Notes under the pieces: model-generated | The model's input: only the letters and a program-made list of their open reading frames with translations | Databases searched by the model: none | Told to the model about the DNA's origin: nothing | Shown: in pieces, positions 17,533 through 26,964 of the stretch | Layout: each line of letters begins with the position of its first letter | Numbering within the stretch: position 1 is the stretch's first letter | NCBI GenBank assembly: GCA_964242415.1 | Contig: CAXTAT010000001.1 | Location: 186,001-250,000 of the forward strand | DNA: 64,000 bases | Direction of reading: 5' to 3' | DNA from: DASWOJ01 sp964242415 | GTDB lineage: Bacteria > Pseudomonadota > Alphaproteobacteria > Acetobacterales > Acetobacteraceae | Program-made: the position numbers and the translations under genes

Positions 17533-18564
17533 TCAGGCTGGCCGGCGGCGCTCCCAGGCTGCGAAGCCCAGCAGCGCCGCCAGAACGGAAAGCAGCGGCC
17601 CCATCGAGGGCGGCTCCGGCACGGCGCTGGCCGCTTCCGCCACGGCGCTGGTCTGCAGCATGGAGCCAGTCTGGGTGAAGCCGGGATCGACATAACCGGC
17701 GGTATAGTTGTCGGACTCGAACCCGCCGCCGCCGGTCTCGGTGAGCTTGATCTCGTCAAAGTAGCCGCCCAGGTCGAAGAAGTTGACGTAGGCGAACTGC
17801 TCGTTCGCGTCCTGCCCGGTCGTGGGATTGCCGCAATAGGGGTTGCTGCTGCTGGGGCAGGCGCCGAGTTGGGCGATCATGTTAGCCGGCCCGTACTGCC
17901 CGACTTGGACGCTGTTACGGTAGAACGTCAGCGTGTTGCCGGCGTCCAACGCGGAGATTTGCAGGCCGAAGTCGTTGATCCTCGGCAGGGCGGCGGTGTG
18001 GCTGAGCGTCAGGTCGATCCCACCCGACGCATAGGCGACGATGTAGTTGCCCTGCCCGCCGGCGCCGCCGTACTGGTCGGCCGGGTTGATGCTGAAGCTG
18101 CCGCTGAATGTGCCGGTGATGTTGGCCCCAAGGTTGGCCGAGGCCGCGCCGCCAGTGTTGAAGTTCGTGGTGAAGCCGGATGACGGCCCCGTGGCCTGGC
18201 CATCGAAGGTCTCGGTTCCGAACACGGGGCTGGTCGTCGAGGTGGCAGGCGTCAACTGCGCCGCGGTGACCGCCGCCACCTTGGGCGCCGAGTACGTCGG
18301 CACGATCTGGTCTGCAAAGGCCGCTGGCGTCAGCGCGCCGATGAACACGCAGACCGCCGCGGCCTGGGACGCCCGCCGCTTCGTGCGCGACATCGCCGCA
18401 GTCCGCGATGCGGCTGCTGCGATAAGGGCCTGCGGAACGTCCCTGGCTGGCGAGCGCACCACCGGCCCAAAGGCCCTCACGCGAAGGCTGGCCGGGCAGG
18501 GCGTCAGTTGCTGGCGCCCCGACGCGGTCTGGTCGGGACGTCGAGGCAGGCTGGGCTCGTTCAT
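17533..18564 (-). CDS. PEP-CTERM protein, tandem paralogue A
   Basis: 343 residues. An internal signal-peptide-like segment (MSRTKRRASQAAAVCVFIGALTPAAFADQ, from residue 58) precedes a domain rich in Gly/Thr/Asn (FDGQATGPSSGFTTNFNTGG, GTFSGSFSINPADQYGGAGG, GLQISALDAGNTLTFYRN, DEIKLTETGGGGFESDNYT) and a C-terminal PEP-CTERM signal (AVPEPPSMGPLLS, hydrophobic helix, WERRRPA). The domain is close to the neighbouring copy at 18883-19890. I chose the ATG at 18564 because both copies share a 57-60-residue N-terminal extension of identical length. If the extension is not made, translation would begin at 18393. The sequence predicts an exported surface or matrix protein sorted by an exosortase. Confidence 0.8.
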   Translation of the reverse strand: MNEPSLPRRPDQTASGRQQLTPCPASLRVRAFGPVVRSPARDVPQALIAAAASRTAAMSRTKRRASQAAAVCVFIGALTPAAFADQIVPTYSAPKVAAVTAAQLTPATSTTSPVFGTETFDGQATGPSSGFTTNFNTGGAASANLGANITGTFSGSFSINPADQYGGAGGQGNYIVAYASGGIDLTLSHTAALPRINDFGLQISALDAGNTLTFYRNSVQVGQYGPANMIAQLGACPSSSNPYCGNPTTGQDANEQFAYVNFFDLGGYFDEIKLTETGGGGFESDNYTAGYVDPGFTQTGSMLQTSAVAEAASAVPEPPSMGPLLSVLAALLGFAAWERRRPA

Positions 18565-18882
18565 CGGAAGGCTCCGGGAAGCCCGCGGGACACAGCGCCC
18601 AACGCAGCTTCTACGGATATCTATTAGCAACGCTTTCGCATTTTACCTATAAAATCTTGTCATATAGACCTTCTCCGCCCTGTGTGAGGCAGGCTTCAAG
18701 GCGGCTGACAGAATGGAGGCTGACCAGCCCGGCGCTGCAACCTTCATGTTGACCCGTGGGATCGAAGCTCTACGACCTGGCCGGCACGGGCGTGACGGCA
18801 GCCGACGCAGCACAACCGCCCGAACCGTCTCGGTGCCGTTCACCTCGCCGCCGCAGCCATCCGGCTGAATGCGCGACACGCT
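18565..18882. other. Gene-free spacer between the PEP-CTERM paralogues
   Basis: 318 bases. The part next to paralogue A (about 18604-18680) is unusually AT-rich for this genome and probably holds its promoter. The rest is GC-rich; a possible 78-codon minus-strand frame has no recognisable features and no ribosome-binding site. I see no gene here. Confidence 0.6.
18620..18626 (-). promoter_or_regulatory. Shared upstream element (TAATAGA) of paralogue A
   Basis: TAATAGA on the minus strand lies exactly 56 bases upstream of the chosen ATG. The same heptamer lies at the same distance upstream of paralogue B, and both are followed by an A..CTGCG segment. It could be a -10 element. No clear -35 was found. 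Confidence 0.35.
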
Positions 18883-19890
18883 TCACCGTGCGAGCAACGC
18901 CATCTGCCGCAGGCGGCGTTGCCAGGCCGTGAGGCTGGCCAGCGCCGCCAGCGCGGCCAGCAACGTCGCAGTGGAGGACGGCTCCGGCACGTTGGTTGCC
19001 TGGAACACGGCGTTGGTATCGACATACCCGACGGTGTAGTTGTCGGACTCGAACCCGCCACAGCAGGTCTCGGTGAACTTGATCTCGTCGAAGTAGCCGC
19101 TCAGGTCGAAGAAGTTGACGTAGGCATACTGCTGGCTTGAGTTCGCGCCGGTCGTGGGATTGCCGCAATAGCCGTTGCTGGCGCTCGGACAAGCGCCGAC
19201 TTGTTGGATCAAGTTGGACGGGCCGTATGTCCCAACTTGAACGCCCGAGCGGTAGAACGTGAGCGTGTTGCCGGCATCCAAGGCCGAGATTTGTAGGCCT
19301 ATGTAGTTGATGCCGGGCAGGGCAGCAGTGTGGGTTAGCTGCAGGTCACTCCCGGTTACAGAGGATGTGGTGATGTAGTTGCCTATACCGCCAGCACCAC
19401 CGTATTGGTCATGCGGGGCGATCGTGAAGCTGCCGCTGAATGTGCCGGTGATGTTGTTCCCAAGATTGCCGGACATCGTGCCGGTATTAAAGTTCGTGGT
19501 GAAGCCAGTGGACCCGGCTGTACGCCCATCGAAAATTTCCGTGCCATAGTACGGGGTGACGGACGAGTTCGCAGGATTCAACTGAGCCGCGCTTATCGCT
19601 TCTACCTTCGGCTGCAGGTAAGTCTGTGCAAGCTGGTCGGCGAAGGCGATAGGCGTCAGCACGCCCAGGAACACGCAGACCGACGTGGCCTTGGAGGCCC
19701 GCCGCTTCATGCGCCGGATCATCAAGTCGCGCGTTGTAGCCACGGCGATACAGATGTCCGGGATGATCCCGACCGGCAAGCGCGCCATCCGCCCATAAAC
19801 CTTCAAGCGGAAGCTGGCCCGGCGGCGCGCCGATTGCTGGCGCGTCGTCAGGCGGTGGCCCGGGTAGGTGTGCAGGCGTGGTTGCGTCAT
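18883..19890 (-). CDS. PEP-CTERM protein, tandem paralogue B
   Basis: 335 residues, colinear with paralogue A. It has an N-terminal extension, then KRRASKATSVCVFLGVLTPIAFADQ (signal segment) and the same core: TEIFDGRTAGSTGFTTNFNTG, GTFSGSFTIAPHDQYGGAGG, GLQISALDAGNTLTFYRSG, FFDLSGYFDEIKFTETCCGGFESDNYTVGY. The C-terminus VPEPSSTATLLAALAALASLTAWQRRLR is a PEP-CTERM signal with a longer basic tail than in A. From the conserved RQQ motif to KRRAS both copies have exactly 47 residues with no gap, supporting the long N-terminus. Probably exported; function unknown. Confidence 0.8.
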   Translation of the reverse strand: MTQPRLHTYPGHRLTTRQQSARRRASFRLKVYGRMARLPVGIIPDICIAVATTRDLMIRRMKRRASKATSVCVFLGVLTPIAFADQLAQTYLQPKVEAISAAQLNPANSSVTPYYGTEIFDGRTAGSTGFTTNFNTGTMSGNLGNNITGTFSGSFTIAPHDQYGGAGGIGNYITTSSVTGSDLQLTHTAALPGINYIGLQISALDAGNTLTFYRSGVQVGTYGPSNLIQQVGACPSASNGYCGNPTTGANSSQQYAYVNFFDLSGYFDEIKFTETCCGGFESDNYTVGYVDTNAVFQATNVPEPSSTATLLAALAALASLTAWQRRLRQMALLAR

Positions 19891-19945
19891 CTGAGAACCC
19901 CAGAGCGCCAGCGTGGCACCTTAGCCACCGCAGCATCTCCAGCCC

Positions 19946-19952
19946 TCTATTA
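19946..19952 (-). promoter_or_regulatory. Shared upstream element (TAATAGA) of paralogue B
   Basis: The same heptamer at the same 56-base distance from the start as in paralogue A, within AT-rich sequence. Confidence 0.35.
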
Positions 19953-19996
19953 ATGACACTCTGACCTTTTAATTGGTTAATAACCGTCAAGGTTTC

Positions 19997-20140
19997 CTAT
20001 CGAAGGTCATCGCGTCCCAGTCGCCACGCCAGTCCACGAACGGCCAAGCGCAGCCCCAGCCCGAGCAAGCCAAGCAGGCACAGCCGGAGCGTCGAGGCCT
20101 GCACCCAGCCGCCCGCCGCCAGGACAAGCAATGTCAGCAT
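19997..20140 (-). CDS. Possible small two-helix membrane protein
   Basis: 47 residues, MLTLLVLAAGGWVQASTLRL..., with two hydrophobic stretches (LTLLVLAAGGWV and LCLLGLLGLGLRLAV) and a basic end (WRLGRDDLR). It starts 25 bases after the prpE stop on the same strand and would sit at the end of that transcript. There is no good ribosome-binding site. I do not recognise a family; it could be chance, but the hydrophobic-then-basic pattern is protein-like. Confidence 0.35.
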   Translation of the reverse strand: MLTLLVLAAGGWVQASTLRLCLLGLLGLGLRLAVRGLAWRLGRDDLR

Positions 20141-20164
20141 CGCCGCCCAGGCCGCCCACAGGCA

Positions 20165-22060
<1,896 letters not shown>

Positions 22061-22111
22061 GCAGGGTTCCCCACTAAGCAAACCTCTGCAGGTTTGCGCA
22101 CAGATGAAAAG

Positions 22112-22180
22112 CTAAGCAGGCTTGCGCGGCCTGGCACGGTCGCAGGCCATCTGTGTGCCAGGCCGCGCAAGCCTGCTTAG
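22112..22180. repeat. Perfect 26-bp inverted repeat with 17-base loop
   Basis: The arms 22112-22137 (ctaagcaggcttgcgcgg...) and 22155-22180 are exact inverse copies. A smaller palindrome, AAACCT-CTGC-AGGTTT, lies at about 22080-22095. The element sits between the divergent prpE and DUF485-actP starts, so it is upstream of both genes rather than at a gene end. Confidence 0.9.
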
Positions 22181-22249
22181 GTAAATTCTCTTTGCAAATC
22201 CGTGTCGGGGCCGTCAAATTGCGCACAACAAAATAATGGGAGCAAAACG

Positions 22250-22618
22250 TTGGACGACGCGCACCTCAAGCGGATCGAGGCCAATCCAGACTTCATCGAG
22301 CTGGTCCGCTCCCGCCGGACCTTCGGCTGGACGCTGACCATCATCATGCTGGTGATCTACTACGGCTACATCGCGCTCGTCGCCTACGACAAGCCTTTGA
22401 TCGCACAGCCGCTGTTCGGCGCCGTGACGGTCGGGCTGGTCATCGGCCTCGGCGTGATCGTCAGCGCGGTGCTGCTGACCGGCATCTACGTCCTGCGCGC
22501 CAATGGCAAGTTCGACGAGCTGTCACGCCGCATCATCAAGGGCAACGCAGCCAGCGCCGTCCGCTTCGACGGCCCGGTCCGCCAGCCGGTTGCCGCCACG
22601 CTGGGGGAGGCGCGATGA
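22250..22618 (+). CDS. DUF485 inner-membrane protein (YjcH-like)
   Basis: 122 residues with the DUF485 pattern: ANPDFIELVRSRRTFGWTLTIIMLVIYYGYIALVAY, a second helix (VGLVIGLGVIVSAVLLTGIYVLRANGKFDELSRRII). The E. coli equivalent YjcH is encoded with the acetate permease ActP. I chose the TTG at 22250 because GGGAG lies seven bases upstream; a GTG at 22202 is in frame but has no ribosome-binding site. It overlaps actP by four bases (ATGA). Confidence 0.88.
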   Translation: MDDAHLKRIEANPDFIELVRSRRTFGWTLTIIMLVIYYGYIALVAYDKPLIAQPLFGAVTVGLVIGLGVIVSAVLLTGIYVLRANGKFDELSRRIIKGNAASAVRFDGPVRQPVAATLGEAR

Positions 22619-24276
22619 GGCGGCTGCTCACCGGCCTGCTGCTCCTGCTCGCCAGCACGGCGGCGCACGCAGCCGGGCCGATCGAGGCCGGCACCCGGCA
22701 GGCCACCAACTGGGTGGCGATCGGGATGTTCGCCGGGTTTGTGGCGCTGACAATGGGCATCACCTATTGGGCGGCGGGACGCACCAAGACAGCCAGCGAT
22801 TTCTATTCGGCCGGCGGCGGGATCACCGGGTTCCAGAACGGCGTGGCCATCGCGGGCGATTATATGTCGGCGGCTTCGTTTCTCGGTATCTCCGCGATGT
22901 TCTACACATCCGGGTATGACGGGATGATCTACTCCATCGGCTTCCTGGTGGGCTGGCCGATCATCATGTTCCTGATGGCCGAGCCGCTGCGCAACCTCGG
23001 GCGCTTCACCTTCGCCGACGTGGTGTCCTATCGCCTGCGCTCGACGCCGATGCGGGCGATGGCGGCGACGGGCACCCTGGTGACAGTCGCGTTCTACCTG
23101 ATCGCGCAAATGGTCGGGGCCGGGCAGTTGATCGAGCTGCTGTTCGGGCTGGATTACAACTACGCCGTGGTGATCGTCGGCGTGCTGATGATCGTCTATG
23201 TGACGTTCGGCGGCATGATCGCCACCACCTGGGTGCAGATCATCAAGGCGCTGCTGCTGCTGTCCGGCGCGACGCTGATCTGCATCCTCGTGCTGTCCAA
23301 GTTCAACTTCAACCTCAGCGACTTCCTGGCCAAGGCGGTCGAGGTCCACCCGAAGCACGGCGCGATCATGCTGCCGGGGCCGCAGGTGGCGAACCCGATC
23401 TCGGCGATCTCGCTGGGTATGGCGCTGATGTTCGGCACTGCCGGGCTGCCGCACATCCTGATGCGCTTCTTCACCGTGAAGGACGCCAAGGAGGCACGGA
23501 AGTCGGTGTTCTGGGCGACGACGTTCATCGGGTACTTCTACCTGCTGACGTTCGTCATCGGCTTCGGGGCGATCGTGCTGGTCAGCACCGACCCCACGTA
23601 CCTCGACGCGGTGAAGGGCGGGCTGCTGGGCGGCGGCAACATGCCGGCCATCCACCTGGCCCACGCGGTCGGCGGCGACGTGATGAAGGGCTTCATCTCG
23701 GCGGTCGCGTTCGCAACCATCCTGGCGGTGGTGTCGGGCCTGACGCTGTCGGGGGCAAGCGCCGTCAGCCACGACCTGTATGCCAGCGTGTTCCGCCGGG
23801 GCAAGGTGTCGGACGGGTCGGAAATCCGGGTGTCGAAGATCACCACGGTGCTGCTGGGCATCTTCGCCATCTGCCTGGGGATCGCCTTCAAGAGCATCAA
23901 CGTGGCGTTCATGGTCGGACTGGCCTTCGCCATCGCAGCCAGCGCCAACTTTCCGGTGCTGCTGCTGTCGATGCTGTGGGGCGGGCTGACGACGTGGGGG
24001 GCGTTCCTCGGCGGGTTCACCGGGCTAATCGGCGCGCTGGTGCTGACGGTGCTCAGCCCGGGCATCTGGGTTGCGGTGCTGCACTACCCCGCGGATTCCG
24101 TGCTGTTCCCCTACACCTCGCCGGCTATCTTCACCATGCCGGCGGCGTTCCTGGTGTGCTGGCTGGTGTCCACGCTGGACCGCAGCCGGTCGGCCAACGC
24201 CGAACGGGCGGCGTTCCACGCGCAGTTCGTCAGGTCCGAGACGGGGATCGGCGCAGAGGGCGCTGCGGCGCACTGA
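22615..24276 (+). CDS. actP: Cation/acetate symporter
   Basis: 553 residues of the sodium:solute symporter family. An N-terminal signal-like segment (LLTGLLLLLASTAAHAAG), about 13 membrane helices, and characteristic ActP motifs: TASDFYSAGGGITGFQNGVAIAGDYMSAASFLGISAMFYTSGYDG and GTAGLPHILMRFFTVKDAKEARKS. It imports acetate, propionate and similar short acids with a cation. The four-base overlap with the DUF485 gene and the divergent prpE form one uptake-and-activation unit. Confidence 0.95.
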   Translation: MRRLLTGLLLLLASTAAHAAGPIEAGTRQATNWVAIGMFAGFVALTMGITYWAAGRTKTASDFYSAGGGITGFQNGVAIAGDYMSAASFLGISAMFYTSGYDGMIYSIGFLVGWPIIMFLMAEPLRNLGRFTFADVVSYRLRSTPMRAMAATGTLVTVAFYLIAQMVGAGQLIELLFGLDYNYAVVIVGVLMIVYVTFGGMIATTWVQIIKALLLLSGATLICILVLSKFNFNLSDFLAKAVEVHPKHGAIMLPGPQVANPISAISLGMALMFGTAGLPHILMRFFTVKDAKEARKSVFWATTFIGYFYLLTFVIGFGAIVLVSTDPTYLDAVKGGLLGGGNMPAIHLAHAVGGDVMKGFISAVAFATILAVVSGLTLSGASAVSHDLYASVFRRGKVSDGSEIRVSKITTVLLGIFAICLGIAFKSINVAFMVGLAFAIAASANFPVLLLSMLWGGLTTWGAFLGGFTGLIGALVLTVLSPGIWVAVLHYPADSVLFPYTSPAIFTMPAAFLVCWLVSTLDRSRSANAERAAFHAQFVRSETGIGAEGAAAH

Positions 24277-24388
24277 CGCGGCTCGACGTTACCGGGGCGG
24301 TATGGTGCCGCCCCGATGACGCCGTGATTCGGGCCGTTCTTGAGGGTGCTGGCAATAACGCCGGCCCCCAGGACGCTAGACCTGCCCT

Positions 24389-24537
24389 GACTCCCTCTCC
24401 CTCCGGGAGAGGGTTGGGGTGAGGGGGCCTTGGCCGCGGAGCCGAGCGCGGTAGATCCAGCAAGGACGCAACCCACTACTGGCAAGAGCGCTTGCCCGCC
24501 CCTCACCCCGGCCCTCTCCCGGAGGAGGAGGGAGCAG
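24389..24537. repeat. REPIN-like element, copy 4
   Basis: Paired arms between actP and the MarR gene, both on the plus strand. The right arm reads ctctcccggaggaggaggg, an imperfect variant. Confidence 0.85.
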
Positions 24538-24592
24538 GCAGGAGGCTGCCTCATGGCGTGCGCTTGGGCCGTGTTGACGGCCCGCCCGCAAC

Positions 24593-24627
24593 CCTCGATC
24601 ATTCGCAGGCGAACGACCGGATCGAGG
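24593..24627 (+). promoter_or_regulatory. Nested palindrome upstream of the MarR gene (possible operator)
   Basis: CCTCGATC at 24593-24600 and GATCGAGG at 24620-24627 are exact inverse copies, enclosing TTCGC-AG-GCGAA (24602-24613). It ends six bases before the chosen TTG start and includes the GAGG ribosome-binding site. MarR repressors commonly autoregulate through such palindromes, so this is a candidate operator. Confidence 0.45.
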
Positions 24628-24633
24628 CGCGAT

Positions 24634-25080
24634 TTGCCACAACCACAACCCGATCATGACCCGCTCGACGGCTACGAGCTTGACGGCCAAGTCGGCTTCC
24701 TGCTGCGCCGCGCCCATCAGCGGCATGTCGCGCTGTTCCAGGACGGCATGGCCGCCGCCGACCTGACGCCGACGCAGTTCACCGCCCTGGTCCGCATCGT
24801 CGCGCTGGGCCGCGTCACGCAGAACCACCTCGGCCGCCTGTCCGCAATGGACCCGGCGACCATCCAGGGCGTCGTGCGCCGACTGGTGGCGCGCGGCCTG
24901 GTGACGCGCCTGCCCGACCCGGCCGACCGCCGCACCGTCGCGCTGGCGCCCACCCCCGCTGGCCTGGCCCTGGCAGCCGGCGCCATCCCCGCCGCCCACG
25001 CTATCACCGCGGCAACCCTGGCCCCGCTGCGGCCCGACGAGCGGCGGCAGTTCCTGCACCTGCTCCGCAAGGTGGCCTGA
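24634..25080 (+). CDS. MarR family transcriptional regulator
   Basis: 148 residues with a winged-helix MarR fold: VGFLLRRAHQRHVALFQDGMAAADLTPTQFTALVRI, recognition region RLSAMDPATIQGVVRRLVARGLVTRLPDPADRRTVALAPTPAG. The start is uncertain. The TTG at 24634 has GAGG six bases upstream and gives the usual MarR length. An ATG at 24553 has a strong GGAGG, but the extra 27 codons use rarer codons and cover the palindrome. The gene lies two bases before the enamidase gene, so it probably controls it. MarR-type repressors (NicR, BpsR) control nicotinate degradation in other proteobacteria. Confidence 0.82.
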   Translation: MPQPQPDHDPLDGYELDGQVGFLLRRAHQRHVALFQDGMAAADLTPTQFTALVRIVALGRVTQNHLGRLSAMDPATIQGVVRRLVARGLVTRLPDPADRRTVALAPTPAGLALAAGAIPAAHAITAATLAPLRPDERRQFLHLLRKVA

Positions 25081-25081
25081 C

Positions 25082-26275
25082 GTGGCGCTGTCCGCCGGGC
25101 CGGAGCGCCAGGCCGGCAAGCTGGTTATCCGCAACATCGGCCTCCTGCTGTCCGGCAAGCTGGAGGCGCCGATCCTGGACGCCGACACGGTCGTTGCAGA
25201 GGACGGGCGCATTGCCGCCGTCGGCCGCGCCGCCGACTGCGACACCGGCGGCGCCCGCGTCACCATCGACGCCCATGGCTGCGCCCTGGCCCCCGGGCTG
25301 ATCGACAGCCACGTCCACCCGGCCTTTGGCGACTGGACGCCGCGGCAGAACCAGCTTGGCTGGATCGACAGCACCCTGCACGGCGGCGTCACCACAATGG
25401 TCTCGGCCGGGGAGGTCCACCTGCCCGGCCGCCCGCGCGACATCGTCGGCCTGAAGGCGCTGGCCATCACCGCGCAGCGCGCCTTCCACAACCACCGGCC
25501 CGGCGGCGTCAAGGTCCTGGCCGGCGCCCCGGTGATCGAGCAGGGCATGGTCGAGAGCGACTTCTCCGACCTGGCCGCCGCGGGCGTCACCCTGCTGGGC
25601 GAGGTCGGGCTGGGCAGCGTCAAATCCGGCGCCGAGGCCCGGACCATGGTCGCCTGGGCGCGGAAATACGGCATCCAGAGCACCATCCACACTGGCGGCC
25701 CCAGCGTGCCCGGCAGCGGCTACATCGACGCCGACACCGTGCTGGAGGCCGACGCCGACATCATCGGCCACATTAACGGCGGCCACACCGCCCTGCCGAT
25801 GCGGCAGATCCGCTGCCTGTGCGAGGGCTGCGGGCGCGGCATCGAGATCGTGCACAACGGCAACGAGCTGGCCGCCTTGACCGCTCTGCGCTACGCCCGT
25901 GAACTCGGCCAGATGGACCGGGTGATCCTTGGCACCGACGCCCCCGCCGGGTCCGGCGTGCAACCGCTGGGCATCCTGCGGATGATCGCCATGCTGTCCT
26001 CCATCGGCGACGCACCGGCGGAGACGCTGTTCTGCTGCGCCACGGGGAACACCGCCCGGATGCGGCGGCTGGACTGCGGCATCATCGAGCCGGGCCGCGC
26101 GGCGGACTTCGTGTTCATGGACCGGGCGCAGCACTCGGCCGGGGCGGACCTGCTGGCCAGCGTGCAGGGCGGCGACCTGCCCGGCATCGGCATGGTGGTC
26201 ATCGACGGCCTGGTCCGCTGCGGCCGCAGCCGCAACACCCCGCCCGCCGAGCGGGTGCCAGAGGTGGTGGCATGA
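25082..26275 (+). CDS. Enamidase-like amidohydrolase
   Basis: 397 residues of the amidohydrolase superfamily. The sequence strongly recalls enamidase of nicotinate fermentation: IRNIGLLLSGKLEAPILDADTVV, DSHVHPAFGDWTPRQNQLGW, LHGGVTTMVSAGEVHLPGRP, GEVGLGSVKSGAEA, STIHTGG, IGHINGGHTAL, LGTDAPAGSGVQPLGI, SRNTPPAERV. Metal ligands are visible: HxH at 77-79, the bridging Glu in GEVGLG, His in IHTGG and HINGG, Asp in GTDAP. Enamidase opens 1,4,5,6-tetrahydro-6-oxonicotinate to 2-formylglutarate. No other nicotinate genes are in the window, so a different lactam or enamide substrate is possible. GTG start with AAGGTGG upstream; it overlaps the next gene by four bases. Confidence 0.82.
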   Translation: MALSAGPERQAGKLVIRNIGLLLSGKLEAPILDADTVVAEDGRIAAVGRAADCDTGGARVTIDAHGCALAPGLIDSHVHPAFGDWTPRQNQLGWIDSTLHGGVTTMVSAGEVHLPGRPRDIVGLKALAITAQRAFHNHRPGGVKVLAGAPVIEQGMVESDFSDLAAAGVTLLGEVGLGSVKSGAEARTMVAWARKYGIQSTIHTGGPSVPGSGYIDADTVLEADADIIGHINGGHTALPMRQIRCLCEGCGRGIEIVHNGNELAALTALRYARELGQMDRVILGTDAPAGSGVQPLGILRMIAMLSSIGDAPAETLFCCATGNTARMRRLDCGIIEPGRAADFVFMDRAQHSAGADLLASVQGGDLPGIGMVVIDGLVRCGRSRNTPPAERVPEVVA

Positions 26276-26964
26276 CCGGCCGTCCCATCGGCCCCGAGGT
26301 TGATGCCGCGCCACGCCCGCTGCCCGCCCGCGTCGCCCTGCGCGGCGCCCATGTCGTGCTGGAGCCGCTGCACCGGCGGCACGTGGACGAGCTGTGGGCC
26401 GTCGCCGGGCCGGAGGCGGATGCGAGCTGGGACTACATGGGCTATGGCCCGTTCCCGTCGCGCGAGGCGTTGGCGGCCTTCGTGGCGGACAGCGCCAGCC
26501 TGCACGACCCGATGTACTGGGCAGTGCGGCCGGTCGCCACCGGCAACGTGTCGGGCTGGCTGTCGCTGATGGACATCCAGCCGAAGCACGCCGCGGTCGA
26601 GATCGGCAACATCTGGTTCAGCCCGGTCATGCAGCGCACCCGCGCCGGGACCGAGGCGATGTTCCTGCTGATGCGCCTGGCCATGGACGACCTCGGCTAC
26701 CGCCGGATGGTATGGAAGTGCAACGCGCTGAACGCCCCGTCCTGCCGGGCGGCGGAGCGGCTGGGCTTCACCTATGAGGGGACGCTGCGCGCGCACTACG
26801 TGATGAAGGGGCGGCTGCGGGACAGCGCGTACTTCAGCATCGTCGGCGATGAATGGCCAGCCTGCCGGGCGGCGCTGCAGGCCTGGCTGGACCCCGCCAA
26901 CTTCGCCCCGGACGGCACCGCCCGGCGCGGGTTGGCGGAGATCAGGGCTACATCGGGGGCGTAA
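26272..26964 (+). CDS. GNAT N-acetyltransferase (RimJ/RimL-like)
   Basis: 230 residues. GNAT fold with GNVSGWLSLMDIQPKHAAVEIGNIWFSPVMQRTRAGTEAMFLLMRLAMDDLGYRRMVWKCNALNAPSCRAAERLGFTYEGTLRAHYVMKGRLRDSAYFSIV; the acetyl-CoA loop is RTRAGTEA. This subgroup (Acetyltransf_3) modifies protein N-termini or small amines. It begins inside the end of the enamidase gene (ATGA), so it is in the same operon; a link to that pathway is inferred from position only. Its 3' end overlaps the convergent next gene by 17 bases. Confidence 0.88.
   Translation: MTGRPIGPEVDAAPRPLPARVALRGAHVVLEPLHRRHVDELWAVAGPEADASWDYMGYGPFPSREALAAFVADSASLHDPMYWAVRPVATGNVSGWLSLMDIQPKHAAVEIGNIWFSPVMQRTRAGTEAMFLLMRLAMDDLGYRRMVWKCNALNAPSCRAAERLGFTYEGTLRAHYVMKGRLRDSAYFSIVGDEWPACRAALQAWLDPANFAPDGTARRGLAEIRATSGA

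Noticed and set aside
18643..18879. A 78-codon minus-strand frame between the PEP-CTERM genes
   Set aside because: No ribosome-binding site, no domain-like pattern, mixed AT-rich and GC-rich composition.
24430..24633. N-terminal extension of the MarR protein from the TTG at 24430 or ATG at 24553
   Set aside because: The first is translated repeat DNA. The second has a good ribosome-binding site but covers a palindrome and uses rare codons; kept only as an alternative.
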